The notes beneath the pieces were generated by a model. That model was not told the DNA's origin. It did no database searches and saw nothing but the letters and a program-made list of their open reading frames with translations. The translations under genes were made by a program, and so were the position numbers. A DNA stretch of 37,131 nt from Betaproteobacteria bacterium RIFCSPLOWO2_02_FULL_63_19 (GTDB lineage: Bacteria; Pseudomonadota; Gammaproteobacteria; Burkholderiales; SG8-39). This document shows positions 26,003 to 34,987 of this stretch, piece by piece. The stretch is taken from contig MEQX01000028.1 in NCBI GenBank assembly GCA_001770415.1, positions 126,633 through 163,763 on the forward strand, read 5' to 3'. Every line of letters begins with the position of its first letter. Positions within the stretch are counted from its first letter, which is position 1.

Positions 26003-29000
26003 TTGTTTTCCAGATTGCGTATGTGGTTTCTCAAGACACCGGTGCTTGTCGCACTCGGATTGGTGGCCGCCTATTTCCTGTTTGCATGGTTTGGGTTCGA
26101 GCCCTTGGTGGAATGGGTTGCGCCGAAGATGGTGGCCGACAGGAGCAAGCACGAACTGGTCATCGGCTCGGCCCGGTTCGACCCCCTGGCGCTGTCCGTG
26201 GACGTCAAGGGCCTGAAACTGAACGAACCCGATGGCCAGCCCCTGCTGTCGTTCGACGAACTCTTCGCAGATTTCGAGGCCGCCAGTTTGTTCAGGTGGA
26301 CCTATACCTTCCAGAACATCCGAATGGTGAATCCCCATGCCAGCGTGGTGCTGCTGGCGGGTGGCAGGCTCAACTGGAGCGCGTTCATCGACGCCTTCAA
26401 GGGCGACGAAGATAGGCCAGATAAGCCGGTGCCGCGCCTGCTGGTGCGACGCGTCGAACTGGTGAACGGGCGTGTAGACCTGAACGACCGGCGTGTGGGA
26501 TTTGCCACCGCACTCAATCCCGTGGACCTCACGGTGGATGATCTGTCTACCCTGCCGGAGGACAAGGGACTCTACTCGCTGACCGCCACCACAGGCTCTG
26601 GCGCCCGCATCCTCTGGAAGGGTGAGTGGGTCCTTTCCAGAGGGCTGCCAACTCAATCCGGCAATGGAGAGGCGCCACAGGCTGCGGGCCGGAAGCCGGA
26701 GGACAAAGCGAAAACTCAACCCGCTGCCATCGTCGCGACTGGCCGACTGGGGATCGAGCGGGTCAGCCTGGAGTGGCTGTGGCCCTATTTGGAAAACAAC
26801 GTGAACATGGGGCCCCCCCAAGGTCAGGCCGCGCTCGCGTTCGAATACCGGGTGAACTGGGCGGAAGACAAGCTCTCCCTGGTCCTGGACAAGCTGAGCG
26901 CGAGCGTCGCTAAGCTCCTTCTGCGCGGCAAAGAGGTCAAGGACCCCGCCATCCGACTGGACACGCTGGCTTTGAGCGGCGGTCATTTCGATCTGGATCA
27001 GCGCAGCCTGGAGGTCGGCGCCATGGCGTTGACCGGCGGCCAAGTGCGCCTGGACCGCGACCGCAAGGGCCATCTAGATATCGAGGATTGGTTCACGACG
27101 CAGTCCGGCAAACGGGCGGCCGAGCCAGCCGGTGATCAGTCGGGTCGAGAGGGGACATCGACCGCCAGCACTGCCGCCAAATCCAAAGCCGCTTGGCGAG
27201 TAAATCTCGCCGCCGTCAAGCTGGATGGCCTCGCTATGCGACTTCGGGATGCCACCTTCCGCAAACCGTTGGGTGTCGAAGTAAGCAACGTACGGGCGCG
27301 CTTCGTTGCCAGGGGCGAGGCTCGAGGGACGTCCGCGCAGGCCCAAGTTGACAGTCTGGAGGTGGATGTATCCGGCATCCGCTTATCCAGTACGGGTGAG
27401 GGGAAGCCCTTCCTACACCTGAACGACATCAAGCTGTCGGATGGTCACATCGATCTCGCAGGCCACTCCGCAACAGCGGGTAGCGTGATGCTGAGCGGCG
27501 GCAGCCTGGACGTGTCGCGGGACTCGCGCGGCAATATCAGCCTGATCGAAGCCCTGCAGCCGGCCGACAGCGCTCCGGCACCGAAGCCGGCCTCCCATGC
27601 GGAACCCTCCGGTCTCTGGCATTACAGGGTTGGTGAAGTTGGGCTGGACGGATTCCAGGTCAGCGTGCGTGACGAGGGAGTGCAGCCCACCGCCCGTATA
27701 ACCCTGGAACACATCGCAGCCTCGGTCAAGGACGCGAGCGACAACCTGAAGGCCGCGTTGCCGGTGAGGCTGAGCCTGAAGGTGAAGGGGGGCGGCGCGT
27801 TCCAGGCGGACGGGACGGCGGTGATCGCCACGCCCGCCGCCGATCTGCGTTTCAAGCTCACCAACCTGACCCTGGGCTCGGCCCAGCCCTACATCAGCCG
27901 GACAGCCGATCTCACCTTGGCCTCGGGTGCCCTATCGGCCTCCGGGCGCGTGAAGTACGACGGCAAATTGACGTTCGACGGGGGGTTCCGGGCGGATAAC
28001 TTGCTGCTTAACGAATCCGTGGGTGGTGCCCGCTTCCTGGCGTGGAAGTCCATGGAAAGCGACAGTATGAGCTACCGCCCCGGGAGCTTGAACATAGAGG
28101 AGTTGAGACTGGATGGCCTTGCGTGCAAGCTGGTCATCTACCCGGACAAGACAGTCAACCTGAAGAAGATCCTTAAGTCCCAGCCGGCGCCGCCGCCTGC
28201 TGGTGCACCCACCGCCGCCAATTCCGCGGCGACGAAGAACCTACCGGCGACCCGTGTAACGATCGACCGTGTCCGTGTGGAAAATGGTGAGATGGACTTT
28301 GCGGACCAATCCTTGGCGCTGCCCTTTGGAGCCCGCATCCACGACTTCAAGGGAACCTTCAACGGCATCTCAACCCAGCCGGGCAGCGCTGCCCAACTGG
28401 AATTGGACGGCCAGGTGGACGAATACGGACTGGCACGTGCTGTGGGCCAGCTGGACCTGTTCGATCCGACCAGCTTCATGGACATCAAGGTGGTCTTTCG
28501 CAACGTGGAGATGAACCGGCTTACGCCGTACACTGCCACATTCGTGGGCCGCAAGATCGAGTCCGGCAAGCTGTCACTGGACCTTGAATACAAGATCAAG
28601 GAGCGCCAGATGTTGGGCGAGAACCAGATCGTCATGGACAAGCTCACCCTAGGGGATCGGGTGAAGAGTCCAACGGCCAAAGACCTTCCCTTGGATCTGG
28701 CGATCGCGATCCTGCAGGACGGCGAAGGTCGCATCGATCTGGGCCTGCCCGTGTCCGGCAGCCTGGACGATCCCCAGTTCAGCTACGGCGGCATCATCTG
28801 GAAGGCCATCTCTAACATCATTACCAGGATCGTCACCGCGCCGTTTCGCGCCTTGGCCAGCCTGTTCGGCGGCAACGGCGAAAAGCTGGAGCAGGTCGCC
28901 TTCGAGGCCGGCGGATCCGCGCTGACCCCGCCGGAACGGGAAGAGCTCAAGCAGATCGCCACCATCCTGAACAAACGCCCGAAGCTGGCCCTGACGGTGC

Positions 29001-29551
29001 ACCCCGCCTGGTCGGACAGCATCGACCGGCCGGTGATGAAGGAAACCCGACTACGCCTCGCCGTCGTGGAGAAGACAGGCGTCAAGCTCAAGCCGAACGA
29101 AGATCCCGGTCCAATCTCAACAGCCAATCCCAAGGTACGGGTGGCCTTGGAGACACTCTACACGCAGCAGTTCGGAAAGGATGCCTGGAAGACCTTGCAG
29201 AGTAAGTGGTTCAAGGCCAACCCGGAGAAGCGCAAGGAGAGCAACGCCGGCAAGCTGATGTCCCGCTTGCAGGGGTTGGTCGAGAAACAGGAGCCAATCA
29301 GCGAAGGAGACATGAATGCCCTCAAAGGCCGGGATCTGCACACGCTGCTATATGACCGGCTGTTGGCGAAGACCGATGTGGGCGAAACGGACTTGCGAAA
29401 CCTCGCGCGCCGGCGAGGAGAGACCGTTCTGGCCGGCCTGGTGGCGGCGGGGGTACCAACAACCCGGATCATGCTAGCGGAAGAAGCGCCATTTACGGGG
29501 CAAGGACGGGAAATTCCGCTTCGCATGGAGCTGGGCCTTGCAGCCAAGTGA
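26003..29551 (+). CDS. DUF748 / AsmA-like envelope protein
   Basis: A 1182-residue protein with one N-terminal membrane segment (about residues 11-31) followed by a very long beta-rich periplasmic region. The region repeats the pattern of AsmA-like proteins: short strands such as LDTLALSGGHFDLDQRSLEVGAMALTGG. The C-terminal IQDGEGRIDLGLPVSGSLDDPQFSYG motif is typical of DUF748, and the end (about 960-1020, VAFEAGGSALTPPEREELKQIA) resembles an OmpA-like domain. AsmA-like proteins are thought to carry lipids between membranes; for DUF748 this is inference. The TTG at 26003 was chosen because GGAG lies six bases upstream; an ATG at 26021 is the alternative. Confidence 0.88.
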   Translation: MFSRLRMWFLKTPVLVALGLVAAYFLFAWFGFEPLVEWVAPKMVADRSKHELVIGSARFDPLALSVDVKGLKLNEPDGQPLLSFDELFADFEAASLFRWTYTFQNIRMVNPHASVVLLAGGRLNWSAFIDAFKGDEDRPDKPVPRLLVRRVELVNGRVDLNDRRVGFATALNPVDLTVDDLSTLPEDKGLYSLTATTGSGARILWKGEWVLSRGLPTQSGNGEAPQAAGRKPEDKAKTQPAAIVATGRLGIERVSLEWLWPYLENNVNMGPPQGQAALAFEYRVNWAEDKLSLVLDKLSASVAKLLLRGKEVKDPAIRLDTLALSGGHFDLDQRSLEVGAMALTGGQVRLDRDRKGHLDIEDWFTTQSGKRAAEPAGDQSGREGTSTASTAAKSKAAWRVNLAAVKLDGLAMRLRDATFRKPLGVEVSNVRARFVARGEARGTSAQAQVDSLEVDVSGIRLSSTGEGKPFLHLNDIKLSDGHIDLAGHSATAGSVMLSGGSLDVSRDSRGNISLIEALQPADSAPAPKPASHAEPSGLWHYRVGEVGLDGFQVSVRDEGVQPTARITLEHIAASVKDASDNLKAALPVRLSLKVKGGGAFQADGTAVIATPAADLRFKLTNLTLGSAQPYISRTADLTLASGALSASGRVKYDGKLTFDGGFRADNLLLNESVGGARFLAWKSMESDSMSYRPGSLNIEELRLDGLACKLVIYPDKTVNLKKILKSQPAPPPAGAPTAANSAATKNLPATRVTIDRVRVENGEMDFADQSLALPFGARIHDFKGTFNGISTQPGSAAQLELDGQVDEYGLARAVGQLDLFDPTSFMDIKVVFRNVEMNRLTPYTATFVGRKIESGKLSLDLEYKIKERQMLGENQIVMDKLTLGDRVKSPTAKDLPLDLAIAILQDGEGRIDLGLPVSGSLDDPQFSYGGIIWKAISNIITRIVTAPFRALASLFGGNGEKLEQVAFEAGGSALTPPEREELKQIATILNKRPKLALTVHPAWSDSIDRPVMKETRLRLAVVEKTGVKLKPNEDPGPISTANPKVRVALETLYTQQFGKDAWKTLQSKWFKANPEKRKESNAGKLMSRLQGLVEKQEPISEGDMNALKGRDLHTLLYDRLLAKTDVGETDLRNLARRRGETVLAGLVAAGVPTTRIMLAEEAPFTGQGREIPLRMELGLAAK

Positions 29552-29799
29552 GACGCGCCTTTCGTGACCTGCTCCCCTTAGGCGATACCACGGGGAAGTT
29601 AGTAAAGTCCACCACTTGCCGGCCAACGGGTCGCTCTCCTCTGCCCCAATCGCGTGATCTAGATCACGCCCCCCGGTCCTTCGAATGCCGATTCTTTCTC
29701 ACGGAAACACCTATAGCAGGAGCACGATGTTTGACACTTTCTTACCTTGTCCGGCGACCTATGGTAAAAACGGCTCTCGCTGACAGGCGGGAGTGACCA

Positions 29800-30366
29800 A
29801 TGAATCGATTGCTATTTCGCCCCCTGCTCTATCTCATCCTGATAGCCGCAATTGCCGGCGCCGCTATCTACGCCTACCGCCGTTTCGCCGAACCATCGAA
29901 GTCAAAGCACGAATTGTCCGTCGAGCAGATTCAACGGATGGGGCGCCTGATGCTCGTGCGTTTTTCGATCAAGGATGTGGTGACTCAGACGAAACAAAGG
30001 CCGCTATTCTTACCGGATGCCACAGCACTACTGATCGTAGTCGGCGAAGTGTACGCGGGGATTGACCTTGCAAAGATCAAGAATGAAGACATTACCCAAG
30101 GCCCTGAACAGGTCATCGTAAAGCTGCCGAGATGCCAAATTCTGACCCACAAGGTCAACCTCAAGAAGACACAAATCTATGACGTCCAATGGGGTGGTTT
30201 TAAACCGTGGGTGTTAGTCGCCGGGGCACTCAAGGCTGCTGAGGACAAGATTAGAGAAGCGGCGATCGATCTTGGATTTGCGGAACCCTGCAAGCAGCAA
30301 GCCCATGCCCTATTGGAGCCGATGTTCACCCAAATCGCCAATAAGAAGGTCGTCATCAAGTTCTAG
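29800..30366 (+). CDS. DUF4230 family membrane-anchored protein
   Basis: A 188-residue protein with an N-terminal membrane anchor (about residues 9-26, YLILIAAIAGAAIYAY) and an extracytoplasmic domain with the DUF4230 pattern: LLIVVGEVYAGIDLAKI, then VIVKLPRCQILTHKVN, then EPMFTQIANKKVVIKF at the end. The family is of unknown function. GGGAG precedes the ATG at a good distance. It lies 248 bases after the DUF748 gene, on the same strand; a functional link with the envelope is plausible but not shown. Confidence 0.8.
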   Translation: MNRLLFRPLLYLILIAAIAGAAIYAYRRFAEPSKSKHELSVEQIQRMGRLMLVRFSIKDVVTQTKQRPLFLPDATALLIVVGEVYAGIDLAKIKNEDITQGPEQVIVKLPRCQILTHKVNLKKTQIYDVQWGGFKPWVLVAGALKAAEDKIREAAIDLGFAEPCKQQAHALLEPMFTQIANKKVVIKF

Positions 30367-30398
30367 GAAAGCGGAGATCATCCATATACCGATTCCCG

Positions 30399-30782
30399 TT
30401 GGTCGTCCCCGACGTCGGGTTGTGCCGGAAACAGATACTCAACGGCGAACCCTGTGAATATCATCTCCATGGTGAATTCATCGTGGTCGGGCCCGGAGAC
30501 CGCGTTGCAGCTCTCGAAAAGGCTACGAGCGTTGCGATCCTCGGAAGTTATTTCGCCGACAGCCGCTTCCCTCACCGCGATTTCGTCCCGGGCACTGAGG
30601 CTATCGAGGATCACGGCTTTCGTTTCGAGGTGGTCTACGTCCTCAACAACGAGGGCTTCGGCATAGGCATCTTCGTGCCCAAACGGGAAGGAATCGACTC
30701 GCAGTACTCGGCAGTTCCCCTAACCCGCCGCCATCGTTGGCCTCACTTGCCTGCACTCTTTCGCCAAACTGGCATCGATTGA
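30399..30782 (+). CDS. Hypothetical protein, start codon uncertain
   Basis: A 127-residue reading with good codon bias to about residue 102, containing PCEYHLHGEFIVVGPGD, VAILGSYFADSRFPHRDFVPG and GFGIGIFVPKREGIDSQ. I recognise no family. The only ordinary start is TTG at 30399, with no ribosome binding site. Upstream, GGAG is followed seven bases later by ATA (30384), and the codon bias reaches back to it (IYRFPLVVPDVG), so an ATG may have mutated to ATA. The last 25 codons have poor bias, which could mean a frameshifted C-terminus. It may be a decaying gene. Confidence 0.5.
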   Translation: MVVPDVGLCRKQILNGEPCEYHLHGEFIVVGPGDRVAALEKATSVAILGSYFADSRFPHRDFVPGTEAIEDHGFRFEVVYVLNNEGFGIGIFVPKREGIDSQYSAVPLTRRHRWPHLPALFRQTGID

Positions 30783-30803
30783 GCCTCCGGCAGAGCTGCG
30801 CCG

Positions 30804-31073
30804 TTACTTGGTGCGGTGCTCGGAAACCATATAGCCCTTGCCTTCCATACAGAGAGCCAACAGGCGTTTGGCCTCACCCGGACTCGCCCCACGGGTGGCC
30901 GAATTTCCGTTGTTAAGGTCGTCGGTGCATGCGGCAATATCTTGCGCTGTTTCCTCTGTAGAGATGCCTCTCCTTTCGAAGTCCAAACTCACGTTCTCCG
31001 AACTCACGGTCGTGGCGCAGCCAGCCAATGCAATCAGAACGGAAGAACTTGCGACGATTGATACCTTGGTCAT
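30804..31073 (-). CDS. Small lipoprotein
   Basis: An 89-residue lipoprotein. The signal peptide MTKVSIVASSSVLIALAGC has the lipobox LAGC with Cys19. The mature part is short and polar, with two further cysteines (IAACTDDL and LLALCMEGKGY) that could form a disulfide. The start at ATG 31073 has GGGGAG seven bases upstream; the longer reading from 31151 lacks such support. The C-terminal MEGKGY motif is common in small envelope lipoproteins of Proteobacteria. Function unknown. Confidence 0.75.
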   Translation of the reverse strand: MTKVSIVASSSVLIALAGCATTVSSENVSLDFERRGISTEETAQDIAACTDDLNNGNSATRGASPGEAKRLLALCMEGKGYMVSEHRTK

Positions 31074-31365
31074 TTTCTGCTCCCCTCTCACTGCAACTTC
31101 CCGACTGTTCGCTGTTTCTGGGCCCGCACCGAATAAGAGCCCGTGTTCCATTACGTGCCCCGGTCCCGGGTCTGGAAAGGAACGGGTCAGCGAATCAATT
31201 CGTCAAGGCCCCGACGGTGCAGCCAATGTCAACCAGCATCTCGCCCGCGGGAAAGCGGTCGGGCCGCCGGGGTTCGCTGCGTGGCGGCTGAGGCCCGGGG
31301 CCGGTCCGACCCGCCGACCACCCAGAGCTGCACCCCTGCGTCGGTGATCAGGGCTTTCCTCCTCG
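31074..31365. other. Intergenic region
   Basis: These 292 bases between the lipoprotein start and the end of the hydrolase gene hold no credible gene, and I see no clear terminator or promoter in them. Confidence 0.4.
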
Positions 31366-32268
31366 CTACCAGCTCTTGTCCAGTACCTGAGTCTGCATGA
31401 AGCTGGCTATGGCGTCGGTCAACCGCCTGAAGGTCGGATGGTTGTCGTCCATGAACTCGGTATGTCCAGCGCCCCAGAGCCAGTAGATGTCCTTGGGGCC
31501 CGGGTAGTTCCGATACAGCGACTCGGCTTCCGTCGGCGGATGCATGCGGTTCTTCTCTCCATGCGCGATCAACAGCGGCACGCGGCCGAAGTCCTCAAGG
31601 TTCTGGTCGGCGGCGAAACGCAGCAGCGAATCGGCGAGCATCGGCTTGAACAAACCGCCGAACTCGGGGACGCGGTAGAGAACATCGTTGACATACTCAC
31701 CGGACTGGGAGTCGACGGGGTAGATCGAAAACGGTTCCACCTCCACGACGCTTCCGGTACGAGCCGATTCGCTGCGTGCCTGATCCAGTTTGTCCATGAA
31801 CTCGACGTAGCCGTCCCAACCACGGACGGTTTTTTGCACGCGTTTGCCGTTGTAAAAACCGTTGACGCAGACCAGCCCGACCACGCGCGGAAGCAGCCGC
31901 GCCGCCTCCAGAATCAGCCCTGCTCCCATGCCCCATCCCAGGAGGACGACCCGGCGACCTCCCGCGTTTGGGTGGGTGGCGGCGAATGCGGCCGCATTGG
32001 CGATATCGCTGATCTGCTCCTCGAGCAGGACGCGCCCTCGGGGGCCCTCGCTGGCAGCGAAGCCCCGGTAGTCGAAACCGAAGGTGGTGTACCCGAAGGG
32101 CGTCAGGGCGCGTGCGAAGCGGGCCGGATGGATCCGGTTGAGTCCCATGAAGCCCGAGCAAGCGACGATGATGGGGCGTGACGGGTCTTCGTTACGTTCG
32201 TCGGGCAGGTAAAACGAGGCATCGAGCTGCAGTCCTTCGCTGTAGAACGCGGTGGCTTCCGTTCTCAT
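31366..32268 (-). CDS. Alpha/beta-hydrolase-fold protein lacking the nucleophile serine
   Basis: A 300-residue protein with the core of an alpha/beta hydrolase: strand PIIVACSGFMG, YTTFGFDYRGFAASEGPRG, the nucleophile elbow and a C-terminal WGAGHTEF with His269. The elbow, which should read G-x-S-x-G, is GWGMG (111-115), with Gly113 in place of serine. The position of the acidic residue (HGEKNRMHPP) shows Asn240 rather than Asp. A normal serine hydrolase reaction is therefore unlikely. Its start overlaps the nitrilase stop (ATGA), so the two proteins are made together and may form a complex or act in one pathway. Confidence 0.82.
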   Translation of the reverse strand: MRTEATAFYSEGLQLDASFYLPDERNEDPSRPIIVACSGFMGLNRIHPARFARALTPFGYTTFGFDYRGFAASEGPRGRVLLEEQISDIANAAAFAATHPNAGGRRVVLLGWGMGAGLILEAARLLPRVVGLVCVNGFYNGKRVQKTVRGWDGYVEFMDKLDQARSESARTGSVVEVEPFSIYPVDSQSGEYVNDVLYRVPEFGGLFKPMLADSLLRFAADQNLEDFGRVPLLIAHGEKNRMHPPTEAESLYRNYPGPKDIYWLWGAGHTEFMDDNHPTFRRLTDAIASFMQTQVLDKSW

Positions 32269-33194
32269 AGGTCCTGCGCCTCCACGGAGGAGTAGTTCGA
32301 CTGGATAACGTGCTGCAGGCGATGGACGAGGAAGTTGAGGTTCTCATCGCGGACGGTATGGAGGACGGTGCGAGATTCGCGAACCTCGGTGAGCCGCAAT
32401 TCGGCCTCGATGATCTCCTCGGCGTCACCCTTGGCCTGTGCGATTATCTTGCCGAAGGGGTCGATGACCTGACTGCCGCCCCAGAAGGTCAGGTCCTTGT
32501 CATTGCCGACCCGGTTTACGAACAGAACATAGACCCCGTACATTGAGGCGTAGAACTGGTTCATGCGGTGCCAGCTCTCCTTGGTGGAGAGCCGGCTGCC
32601 GAGTCCCTGCGTGGGGCTGCAGGCGGAGAACACGAAAATGTGGGCGAGGTCTGCGGCGGCAAGGTGGACAAGGGCGGGGCTCCATGCATCGGCGCAGACG
32701 AACGGCGCGATACGAAAGGCGCCGTGATCGATCGCATGGTGATTGGGGCCGACGCTGAAATGACGCCGCTCGTCAAATACGCCGTAGCTCACCAGGTAGA
32801 TCTTGCGATGGATGCCCACGATGCGGCCGTCGGCGACGAAGGCAACGCTGTCGTAGAAGTTGAAGGCTCCCGTTTCCTCGATGAACGTGATCGCGATCAT
32901 GATGCCGTCGGTGGACTTGACGAGCTCCTGGAACAGCGCGTCATCGGTGCGCAGCGCGTGGTTGTAGACGTCCTGCCCGGTCACGTATCCCGTGACGAAA
33001 TACTCCGGAAAGACGAGAAGGTCCGTCCTGCCGCGGTGCTCCGAAATCAAACGTTTCGCCTTTGCGATGTTCCCCGAGCAGTCGCCGGGCTCCGCATTGA
33101 GCTGTGCTAACGCGACGCGCAAAAGCGGGCTGGAGGCGCGGATTGCCTCGCGGCTGCCCGCGCGCCGGCGGGGCGTGCGTTGCCCGGTTGTCAT
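32265..33194 (-). CDS. Nitrilase-superfamily carbon-nitrogen hydrolase
   Basis: A 309-residue cytosolic enzyme with the Glu-Lys-Cys triad of the superfamily: Glu64 (VFPEYFVTGY), Lys131 (GIHRKIYL) and Cys167 (PFVCADAW). The layout resembles the amidase (glutaminase) domains and omega-amidase-type branches more than true nitrilases. The substrate cannot be read from sequence. It is the first gene of a two-gene operon with the hydrolase-fold protein. The first 24 residues, rich in Arg, precede the usual start of the domain, so a later start codon is possible. Confidence 0.88.
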   Translation of the reverse strand: MTTGQRTPRRRAGSREAIRASSPLLRVALAQLNAEPGDCSGNIAKAKRLISEHRGRTDLLVFPEYFVTGYVTGQDVYNHALRTDDALFQELVKSTDGIMIAITFIEETGAFNFYDSVAFVADGRIVGIHRKIYLVSYGVFDERRHFSVGPNHHAIDHGAFRIAPFVCADAWSPALVHLAAADLAHIFVFSACSPTQGLGSRLSTKESWHRMNQFYASMYGVYVLFVNRVGNDKDLTFWGGSQVIDPFGKIIAQAKGDAEEIIEAELRLTEVRESRTVLHTVRDENLNFLVHRLQHVIQSNYSSVEAQDL

Positions 33195-33294
33195 AATCCC
33201 ATTCTACTCGCGCGCCCAAAGGGCGAGGCCGTATGGGCGACAACGACCTTAACCGGCGAGCGAGACTTCTCCGAACCGACCGTTCGGATATGAG

Positions 33295-34392
33295 CTACTG
33301 AACCTTGTAGATGCCCCGATACCGGTTCGCATTGAGCATTTCCGCATCGCTGGTGCCGTAGCCAATGTAGATTTCGCTGCCCACCAGCCCTGTCACGTCC
33401 ATGTCTTGCAGAATGCTGATTTCCCTGGTGTCGATCGCGTTTTCCGCGATGCCCTCCAAATACGCGTCTATCGTGGAAGCGAGTTCGGCCCACGCATGAG
33501 TCGCCGGATACACGAACCAGGTTGCATCGCTGAGACCGAGTACGCCGCCGGGCACCAGCGCGGCAACGTAGATGTTATAGGTGGCGGCGAACCGACCTTG
33601 CGCGGCAGAGGACCCGCCCGTGAGCACTTTGGACAAATCCAACGCAACGACCAGCGTGGCACTGCCGAAGGTGCCGCTCGGGCTCACCGACACGGCGTCG
33701 GCGGGCATCTCCCCGGTTGGCAGTGTGAACACGGTCTGCGTCGTTGGCGCCGGTGGCAGCGGCGTGGCAGGGGCGACCGTGGTACCTGCAGATGCTGCGA
33801 ATCTGACGTTTAGCTCAAAGGTCTTGTTGTTGGCCGTTCCATCATAACGGGAGTGTTGTGCCGTATTGGTCCACACCCCTCCCTGAGCCGCGCTCTCTCC
33901 ATAGGAATAGAGTTCCACCTTGAACCAGAGGGACTGCCCGCCGAACAGGCTTGCGGGAAGGCTGCGAGCCACCTGGGTATTGGCCAGACCGAACTCCGGG
34001 GGGACCGTCTCGCTCAGCTCGACCCAGGTTTCCCCGTCGCGGGACCCATAGACGAAGGCATGCCCCTCACTGTATGACCAGTGAAATGTAGAGGTCGCGA
34101 TTGACAGGGTCGCGTCCGCAACGGTTCCCTGGAAATCGAAGCGGTACGTGATGACCCCGGGCGTTGTACCCTCATAAGTGAGTGCGCCTGCTTTCGGAAT
34201 CCATGCCGTGACGTTCCCCTCGCCATGCAGGACGGCATTGCTTACGCTGACGATATGATCATCCGCCCCGCTTGCCGATGGATCGTAATAGCTGTAGGAA
34301 AAGTCGTAAGTTTGGGCGAAGGAGGACTCAACAGTGGCGAGACAGAAGCTCAAGGGAAACAGAAGCGTTGCCAGCAGAAGCGCTTTGTTCAT
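33295..34392 (-). CDS. Secreted protein of unknown function
   Basis: A 365-residue protein with a signal peptide (MNKALLLATLLFPLSFCLA..., cleavage near residue 26, SFA-QT). The mature part is rich in Ser, Thr, Gly and aromatic residues and looks like two beta-sandwich-like regions joined by a Pro/Thr linker (about 207-220, APATPLPPAPTT). The C-terminal GSEIYIGYGTSDAEMLNANRYRGIYKV resembles the end of several secreted, adhesin-like proteins. There is no PEP-CTERM or LPxTG sorting signal. GGAGG six bases before the ATG makes the start secure. Function unknown. Confidence 0.72.
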   Translation of the reverse strand: MNKALLLATLLFPLSFCLATVESSFAQTYDFSYSYYDPSASGADDHIVSVSNAVLHGEGNVTAWIPKAGALTYEGTTPGVITYRFDFQGTVADATLSIATSTFHWSYSEGHAFVYGSRDGETWVELSETVPPEFGLANTQVARSLPASLFGGQSLWFKVELYSYGESAAQGGVWTNTAQHSRYDGTANNKTFELNVRFAASAGTTVAPATPLPPAPTTQTVFTLPTGEMPADAVSVSPSGTFGSATLVVALDLSKVLTGGSSAAQGRFAATYNIYVAALVPGGVLGLSDATWFVYPATHAWAELASTIDAYLEGIAENAIDTREISILQDMDVTGLVGSEIYIGYGTSDAEMLNANRYRGIYKVQ

Positions 34393-34692
34393 CTCTATCC
34401 TCCGTTAGATTACGTGGCATTTACGCTGACGGATGAGGCACCGGGCAGCCGTGTCACCGAACCTTTCCGTCGAACGCACACGTTGCATGGCTTCCTTATG
34501 AACTCGATCGGCAGTGATACTGTTGACGCGGCTCAAATTTGTTTGTATTTCCTGCCCGCGGTGTGAACGGCTCGGGTCCGAGCGCGCGGCGTATCGATGC
34601 AAGCACCATTGTTTCGCATCAAAGTCCGTCCTTGGCGTCTCTGTCGTGGTCTCTTTGCCGCCTGCCACGATCGAGTAACAAGAGGTCAATAG
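34393..34692. other. Intergenic region
   Basis: Three hundred bases with no credible gene. The open frame at 34405-34689 on the minus strand has no ribosome binding site or family resemblance. Confidence 0.4.
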
Positions 34693-34890
34693 TCAAGAGC
34701 GACCTCGGTTGACGTATTTGCTCGGGGTCAGGTGGCCGAGCGCGCCGTGCGGCCTTTGCAAATTGCAGTCGTCTTGCCAGCATTGCGGCATCGTTTGAGC
34801 ACGCTCGAGCGACGCGAACTCGTTCACGTTCAGGTGCCCGTCACGCAAACGCCCGTCGAAGGACTCGATCAGCCCGATCGCCGCCATCAC
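34693..34890 (-). pseudogene. IS3-family transposase OrfB, C-terminal remnant
   Basis: About 65 residues starting MAAIGLIESFDGRLRDG and ending LQRPHGALGHLTPSKYV. This is the C-terminal end of the DDE integrase core of IS3-family OrfB, where the glutamate of the triad lies in IESFNGRLRDE. The upstream two thirds of OrfB, OrfA and the inverted repeats are absent. The open frame extends left of the methionine with unrelated sequence, marking the break point near 34895. It is the only clear insertion-sequence coding remnant in the window. Confidence 0.8.
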
Positions 34891-34987
34891 CTTCCCGACC
34901 GACGGCGGGACCTGCCGGTATCTGAACCAGGAATATCCGGCGATTGTTGCGACCAGATCTCTCGGTACATCCTCTCTGAGAATTACC

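Noticed and set aside
30838..31347. A 169-codon plus-strand open frame opposite the small lipoprotein gene
   Set aside because: It is antisense to a well-supported lipoprotein gene with signal peptide and ribosome binding site.
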